From Palsa-504 sp963744005 (GTDB taxonomy: Bacteria > Actinomycetota > Actinomycetes > Streptosporangiales > Streptosporangiaceae), in NCBI GenBank assembly GCA_963744005.1, contig CAVURU010000002.1:310001-374000 (forward strand): a DNA stretch of 64,000 nt, in the 5' to 3' direction. The notes below the pieces were generated by a model. That model worked only from the letters and a program-made list of their open reading frames with translations. It ran no database searches and was not told the origin of the DNA. This document shows, piece after piece, positions 59,994 through 64,000 of this stretch (position 1 is the first letter of the stretch; each line of letters begins with the position of its first letter). A program made the translations under genes and the position numbers.

Positions 59994-61033
59994 TGGGGTG
60001 GCTGCGCTCCCAGCGCTGGTGGGCCATGCGCGTGCTGATGCTGCCCGTTCACCTGCTGGCCTTCGCCGTGGTGGCCTTCCTCCTGGTGGCGGCGATGCCG
60101 GGCGACCCGGTCGAGGCGCTCACCGGCGGCCGGGTGACCCCGGCCAACTACGCGGCGATCAGGCACAACCTCGGCCTGGACCAGAACCTGTTCAGCCAGC
60201 TGCTGAATTTCCTGCACCAGATGGTCACGTTCAACTTCGGCATCTCGATCGCGAGCGGCCGCCCGGTGGCGGACGAATTCGCCACCCGGCTGCCGGCCAC
60301 CGTCGAGCTGGCTCTGCTGGCCATCGTGGGCGTGATCATCGTTTCGTTCGGCTGCGGGTTGCTGATGATCTCCCGGCCGGGAAATCCGGTGTCGCGGGTA
60401 CTGCGGGTCTACGCCCGGACGGCCGGCGCACTGCCGGAGTACTGCCTGGCCGTGGGCGGCATCTTCCTCTTCTACTCCATCCTGCACTGGGCGCCGGCCC
60501 CGGACGGGCTGCTCTCGCCGGCCCTGACGGCGCCGTCGGCGGTCACCGGGCTGCCGCTGCTCGACGCCATCATCGGCAATGACGGGCCGGCCTTCCGCTC
60601 GGAGGTGCAGCACCTGGCCCTGCCGGTCATCGTGCTCGTCCTGGCCAGCGTCCCGGTGGTGCTGCGGCTGCTGGTCCACCAGCTCGAGGAGGTGGCCGCC
60701 GACCCGGCCACCCGGTTCCGCGCCGCGTCGGGCGCCGGGCAGCTGACCGTGACCGTGAGCATGTACCGGCGGGCGCTGCCCAGCACGGTGACCATGCTCG
60801 GCGCGGTGTTCGGCTACCTGCTGGGCGGCGCGGTGATCATGGAGGACCTCTTCGGCCTGGGCGGGATGGGCCAGTTCGCCATCGACGCGGTGAACTCCTC
60901 CGACGTGGTGGCCATCCGCAGCTTCCTGATGGTGGTCGCGGCCCTGTCGCTCACCGTCTTCCTGCTCGTCGACATCATCAACATGATTCTCGACCCGCGC
61001 CGGCGTCCCGGCGTCCAGTTGGAGGGAGCGTGA
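59990..61033 (+). CDS. ABC importer permease 1 (OppB/DppB type)
   Basis: 347 residues with about six helices. The typical permease loop with the ATPase-contact motif is visible in RFRAASGAGQLTVTVSMYRRALPSTVTMLGAVFGYLLGGAVIMEDLFGLGGMGQFAIDAVNSSD. The N-terminus AVVAFLLVAAMPGDPVEALTGG resembles OppB. It starts inside the preceding stop region (ATGATGG) and its own stop overlaps the next start (TGATG). Confidence 0.92.
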   Translation: MMGWLRSQRWWAMRVLMLPVHLLAFAVVAFLLVAAMPGDPVEALTGGRVTPANYAAIRHNLGLDQNLFSQLLNFLHQMVTFNFGISIASGRPVADEFATRLPATVELALLAIVGVIIVSFGCGLLMISRPGNPVSRVLRVYARTAGALPEYCLAVGGIFLFYSILHWAPAPDGLLSPALTAPSAVTGLPLLDAIIGNDGPAFRSEVQHLALPVIVLVLASVPVVLRLLVHQLEEVAADPATRFRAASGAGQLTVTVSMYRRALPSTVTMLGAVFGYLLGGAVIMEDLFGLGGMGQFAIDAVNSSDVVAIRSFLMVVAALSLTVFLLVDIINMILDPRRRPGVQLEGA

Positions 61034-61917
61034 TGGCTGCCGTCACGACCATCGCCCGGGCGGAACCGGAGCCGGAATCCCGGTCACGCTGGCGGGCCGG
61101 AGCGGGAAACGGCCGGCTGTGGTGGCTCGCGCTGGCGCCCGTCGTGGTGCTCGCCCTGCTGGCCCTCATCGGCCCCTGGATCACGCCGTACTCGCCGACC
61201 CACGTCGTCGGCGGCACCTCGCTCGCCCCGGACGGGAAGTTCTGGTTCGGCACCGACTCCAACGGGCTGGACGTGTTCTCCCGGGTGCTGGCGGCGACCC
61301 GGGTCAACATGGAGATCGCCGTCTCCGTGGTCCTGCTGGCCACCGCGGGCGGGGTCGCGCTCGGCCTGCTGGTCGGGATGAACGAGTCCCGGCGGGGCCT
61401 GCTCGGCGTGCTGGCCCGCGGCCTGGCCCGGCTGATCGACCTGGTCCAGGCCGTCCCGGCGGTGCTCATCGGGCTGGTCCTGGTCGCCTTCTACGGCGGC
61501 AACCTGCCCACCCTCATCGCCGCCATCTCGATCGTGCTGCTGCCCATCCAGATGCGGCTGGTCCGGGTCGAGGTGCTGCGGGTCCGCGGCGAGGCGTTCG
61601 TCGACGCCGCCCGGATGGCCGGGATGTCCGAGCTCGGCCTGACCGTGCGCACCGTGCTGCCCAACTCCACCCGGGCCGCGCTGGAAAACGTCTCCGTGGT
61701 CTTCGCCCTGGCCGTCATCCTCAGCGCCGCGCTCGGCTTCCTCGGCGTCGGCCTGCCGCCGCCCACGCCCGAGTGGGGCTCGATGATCGCCACCGGAGCC
61801 TCGGACGCCGCCCTCGGCCGCTGGTGGTCGGCGCTGTTCCCGACGATCGCGCTCATGCTGTCGGTCGGCGCGGTGTCCTTCAGCCTGCACGCCGTGCTGC
61901 GCCGCCTGCACCACTGA
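61033..61917 (+). CDS. ABC importer permease 2 (OppC/DppC type)
   Basis: 294 residues with about five to six helices. It shows the OppC order: LLALIGPWITPYSPTHVVGG, FWFGTDSNGLDVFSRVLAATRVNMEIAV, the contact loop RGEAFVDAARMAGMSELGLTVRTVLPNSTRAALENVSVVFALAVILSAALGFLGVGLPPPTPEWGSM. The ATG at 61033 is preferred; a GTG three bases upstream is in the same frame. With permease 1 it forms the membrane channel. Confidence 0.93.
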   Translation: MAAVTTIARAEPEPESRSRWRAGAGNGRLWWLALAPVVVLALLALIGPWITPYSPTHVVGGTSLAPDGKFWFGTDSNGLDVFSRVLAATRVNMEIAVSVVLLATAGGVALGLLVGMNESRRGLLGVLARGLARLIDLVQAVPAVLIGLVLVAFYGGNLPTLIAAISIVLLPIQMRLVRVEVLRVRGEAFVDAARMAGMSELGLTVRTVLPNSTRAALENVSVVFALAVILSAALGFLGVGLPPPTPEWGSMIATGASDAALGRWWSALFPTIALMLSVGAVSFSLHAVLRRLHH

Positions 61918-62028
61918 CTCAGGACCTTTCCCGCTCGCCCGCTCTCCCGCTCACCGAGAACTCCGCCAGCACTGCCGCAGGCGGCAGCATGCCCGTCGCA
62001 TCCCCCACGCCAGAAAAGGACCCAGCGA

Positions 62029-63675
62029 ATGACGCTCAATAGACGGCAGTTCCTCGTCGGCAGCTCCACGGCCGGAGCGCTGAGCATCCTGCTCGCGGCC
62101 TGCGGCAACGGCGCCACCTCGACCTCGAAAGCAGCCAGCGGCAGCACCGACACCACCACCCTGGTGGAGGCGGTGGCCGGCCTGCCCACCGGCTTCTCGT
62201 TCGACACCGCGCCGTCGGGTTACGAGAACATGGAGTTCAACAACAACGTCCAGGCCTGCCTGATCCGCAACCCCTACGTGACCAGCAGCCGCGACGCCAA
62301 GGCACTGACCCAGGACAACTACAAGTTCGAGGGCGTGCTGGCCGAGTCCTACGACGTCAGCTCGGACGGCCTGGAGTACACCTTCAAGCTGCGGCAGGGC
62401 GTGCTGAGCCAGCAGGGCAACCCGTTCACCGCTGATGACGTGCTGTTCTCCTACCAGCGCAAATGGCACTCGACCAGCATCACGCCGTTCGTCAGCTCGC
62501 CCGCCATCACCGACCCGTCCAAGCAGTTCACCAAGGTGGACGACAACACGGTGAAGATCACGGTCGACCGCAAATCCGACGGCTTCACCCTGCTGGCCCT
62601 GCTGGCCAACGTCACGGCCGAGATCTACGACAGCACCTACCTGAAGAAGTACGCGACCAAGAGCGACCCGTACGGGCTGACCATCTCCAACACCAAGGCC
62701 AACTTCGGCTACGGCGCGTACATGCTGGACAGCTACACGCCGGGCCAGCAGATGATCCTGGTCGCCAACCCGCACTTCGCGCTGGGCGAGCCGAAGATCA
62801 AGAAGGTCATCCAGCGGGTGGTCGCGGACGGCGGCACCCGGGCCAACATCCTCCAGCAGGGCGCGGTCGACATCGCCGTGCAGCTGCGGCCCGAAGACGT
62901 CGCCTCGTTCGCCAGCGACTCCAACCTGCAGACCTACAAGGTCGACACCAACGACTACCTGTGGCTGACGCTGCAGACGTCCAAGCCGCCCTTCAACGAC
63001 GTCCGGGTCCGGCAGGCGTTCCAGATGGCCGTCCCGTACCAGCAGATCATCTCCAACGTCTACAAGGGCCGCGCGGACATGATGCAGGGCTGGCTGGACC
63101 CGGATGCGCCCGGCTACAGCACCGAGGGGCTGTTCTACCCGGCCTACAACGCGGACAAGGCCAAGGCGCTGCTCAGCCAGGCCGGCCACAGCTCGGTCGA
63201 CTGCACGATCCTGATCAGCAACGCGGTCCCCGACCTGGAGGAGGCCGCGGTGCAGATCCGCAGCTTCGCCTCGGCGGCCGGCTTCAACGTCACCATCAAC
63301 CAGCAGCCCGCCGCCACCGCGTCGGCCAACCAGTCGGCCGGGAACTTCGAGGCGGTGATCATCCGGGACATGGCCATCAGCCTGTCCCCGCCGTATGAGC
63401 TGCTGCTCCAGTACACCGCGAACTCCCCGCTCAACTCGGGCAAGTGGCAGGACCCCAGCTACTACGCCGCGGTCAACAAGGGCATCAACGCCGGGGACCC
63501 GCTGACGGCCGACGCCGGGAAGTACTGGGCCCAGGCCATGAGCATCGCGCTGGACCAGGTACCCCAGGTGTCCATCGCCCGGGTGCAGCCGCTGCAGGTC
63601 TTCGCGTCCAACGTCAGCGGCTACGCGCACCGCTCGGACAACGTCATCGACTACTCGATCATCAGCAAGAAGTAG
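62029..63675 (+). CDS. Extracellular solute-binding lipoprotein (family 5)
   Basis: 548-residue substrate-binding protein that feeds the importer. The N-terminus has twin Arg (NRRQFLVG), a hydrophobic stretch and a lipobox LLAAC, so it is a Tat-type lipoprotein. The family 5 body shows EGVLAESYDVSSDGLEYTFKLRQGVLSQQGNPFTADDVLFSYQR and VRVRQAFQMAVPYQQIISNVYKGRADMMQGWLDP. It binds oligopeptides, nickel chelates or other organics; the pocket residues cannot be read from sequence alone. An open space of 111 bp separates it from the permease gene, and no terminator is obvious there. Confidence 0.93.
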   Translation: MTLNRRQFLVGSSTAGALSILLAACGNGATSTSKAASGSTDTTTLVEAVAGLPTGFSFDTAPSGYENMEFNNNVQACLIRNPYVTSSRDAKALTQDNYKFEGVLAESYDVSSDGLEYTFKLRQGVLSQQGNPFTADDVLFSYQRKWHSTSITPFVSSPAITDPSKQFTKVDDNTVKITVDRKSDGFTLLALLANVTAEIYDSTYLKKYATKSDPYGLTISNTKANFGYGAYMLDSYTPGQQMILVANPHFALGEPKIKKVIQRVVADGGTRANILQQGAVDIAVQLRPEDVASFASDSNLQTYKVDTNDYLWLTLQTSKPPFNDVRVRQAFQMAVPYQQIISNVYKGRADMMQGWLDPDAPGYSTEGLFYPAYNADKAKALLSQAGHSSVDCTILISNAVPDLEEAAVQIRSFASAAGFNVTINQQPAATASANQSAGNFEAVIIRDMAISLSPPYELLLQYTANSPLNSGKWQDPSYYAAVNKGINAGDPLTADAGKYWAQAMSIALDQVPQVSIARVQPLQVFASNVSGYAHRSDNVIDYSIISKK

Positions 63676-63689
63676 GGACGGGGCCCGGC

Positions 63690-64000
63690 ATGTTCCACAT
63701 GGGCTGGTTCCTCAGCTACGACGTGCACTCATGGCGCGACACCTGGGCGGGCCGGGGCGCGACGGAGTGGGTGAGCCCGGACTTCTACATCGACATGAGC
63801 CGCGCCCTGGAACGCGCCGGGTTCGACTACCTGATGTTCGAGGACGGCTCCTTCGTGCCGGACTCCTACGGCAGCTCGCCCGACTACTTCCTGAGCCACG
63901 CCTCAGCGGTGCCCAAGCACGACCCGCTGACCCTGCTCGCCACCCTGGCCCGGGCGACGTGCCACATCGGACTGATCGCCACGATGACGACGACGTTCTA
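63690..64000 (+). CDS. NtaA/SnaA/DszA-family monooxygenase (3' partial)
   Basis: First 103 residues of a second FMNH2-dependent monooxygenase of this family, cut by the window end. MFHMGWFLSYDVHSWRDTW and LERAGFDYLMFEDGSFVPDSYG closely parallel the gene at 54922, and TCHIGLIATMTTTF matches its HIGLVATVSTSF. The start lies 14 bp after the binding-protein stop, with GGGACGGGG upstream, so it is co-transcribed with the importer. This places the oxygenase directly in the transport operon. Confidence 0.9.
   Translation, partial: MFHMGWFLSYDVHSWRDTWAGRGATEWVSPDFYIDMSRALERAGFDYLMFEDGSFVPDSYGSSPDYFLSHASAVPKHDPLTLLATLARATCHIGLIATMTTTF

Noticed and set aside
61918..62028. Gap between permease 2 and the binding protein as an operon boundary.
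   Set aside because: No hairpin or promoter-like block was seen; the genes are more likely one transcript.
1..64000. Search for tRNA/rRNA genes, insertion sequences, integrases, phage genes and attachment sites.
   Set aside because: No transposase or integrase proteins, no terminal inverted repeats flanking a gene and no RNA gene patterns were recognised by eye; a short tRNA could still be missed without a covariance-model search.

Overview
This 64 kb window is very GC-rich (about 70% or more, with strong G/C bias at third codon positions). It has many GTG starts, ATGA/GTGA stop-start overlaps, Pro/Ser-rich Ser/Thr kinase tails, F420/luciferase-like oxidoreductases and ECF sigma/anti-sigma pairs. 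Together these point to a chromosomal segment of a large-genome actinomycete (Streptomyces/Streptosporangiales-like). No rRNA, tRNA, phage, plasmid, IS element or CRISPR array was found.

Layout. 0-4.4 kb: a membrane-anchored Ig-like protein (possibly cut by the window edge), a transmembrane Ser/Thr kinase, a pseudouridine-degradation pair (PfkB kinase plus PsuG) and a universal stress protein. 4.4-12.2 kb: a 550 bp regulatory gap with a possible 29-aa peptide, the SbcC-SbcD nuclease, a lipoprotein penicillin-binding protein and an adenine/adenosine deaminase. 12.3-16.5 kb: a DrrAB-like ABC exporter, an MFS exporter and an unknown membrane protein. 16.5-20.2 kb: a P-loop NTPase fused to a Ser/Thr kinase with a DFN motif, followed by a multiply frameshifted gene with an HELLH motif. 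20.2-24.1 kb: acyl-CoA metabolism (CoA-transferase and two adjacent acyl-CoA dehydrogenases). 24.3-30.2 kb: small housekeeping and unknown genes, including a frameshifted P-loop kinase with 15-bp repeats. 30.2-38.5 kb: a xylulokinase with a coding minisatellite, an ECF sigma/anti-sigma pair, a four-gene ABC transporter/two-component operon joined by ATGA overlaps, and a membrane-bound molybdopterin oxidoreductase. 38.6-48.7 kb: small unknowns, a fused ABC exporter, PyrD, a GSILSIGS-repeat protein and phosphoketolase. 48.8-52.5 kb: an F420-type oxidoreductase, an amidase, a thiolase remnant, a GNAT enzyme and a small Tudor-like protein.

The most system-like part is 52.5-64 kb. Two flavin reductases face two luciferase-like monooxygenases across a promoter region with inverted repeats. 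A divergent pair of GntR/UTRA-type regulators follows. Then comes a complete oligopeptide-type ABC importer (two ATPases, two permeases and a Tat/lipoprotein binding protein), and 14 bp after it a third monooxygenase of the NtaA/SnaA/DszA type that runs off the window. The parts list (importer, FMN reductase, FMNH2-dependent monooxygenases, regulators) matches the logic of known EDTA/NTA or organosulfur catabolic loci. The proposed role is uptake and oxidative cleavage of an unidentified organic substrate. An array of GTAAC/GTTAC half-sites upstream of the importer is the candidate operator.

Several genes look broken or trimmed: the HELLH gene, the P-loop kinase, the thiolase fragment, the sensor-like fragment and a START-like protein whose stop codon has moved into the next gene. 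Each could be real decay or a sequencing or assembly error.
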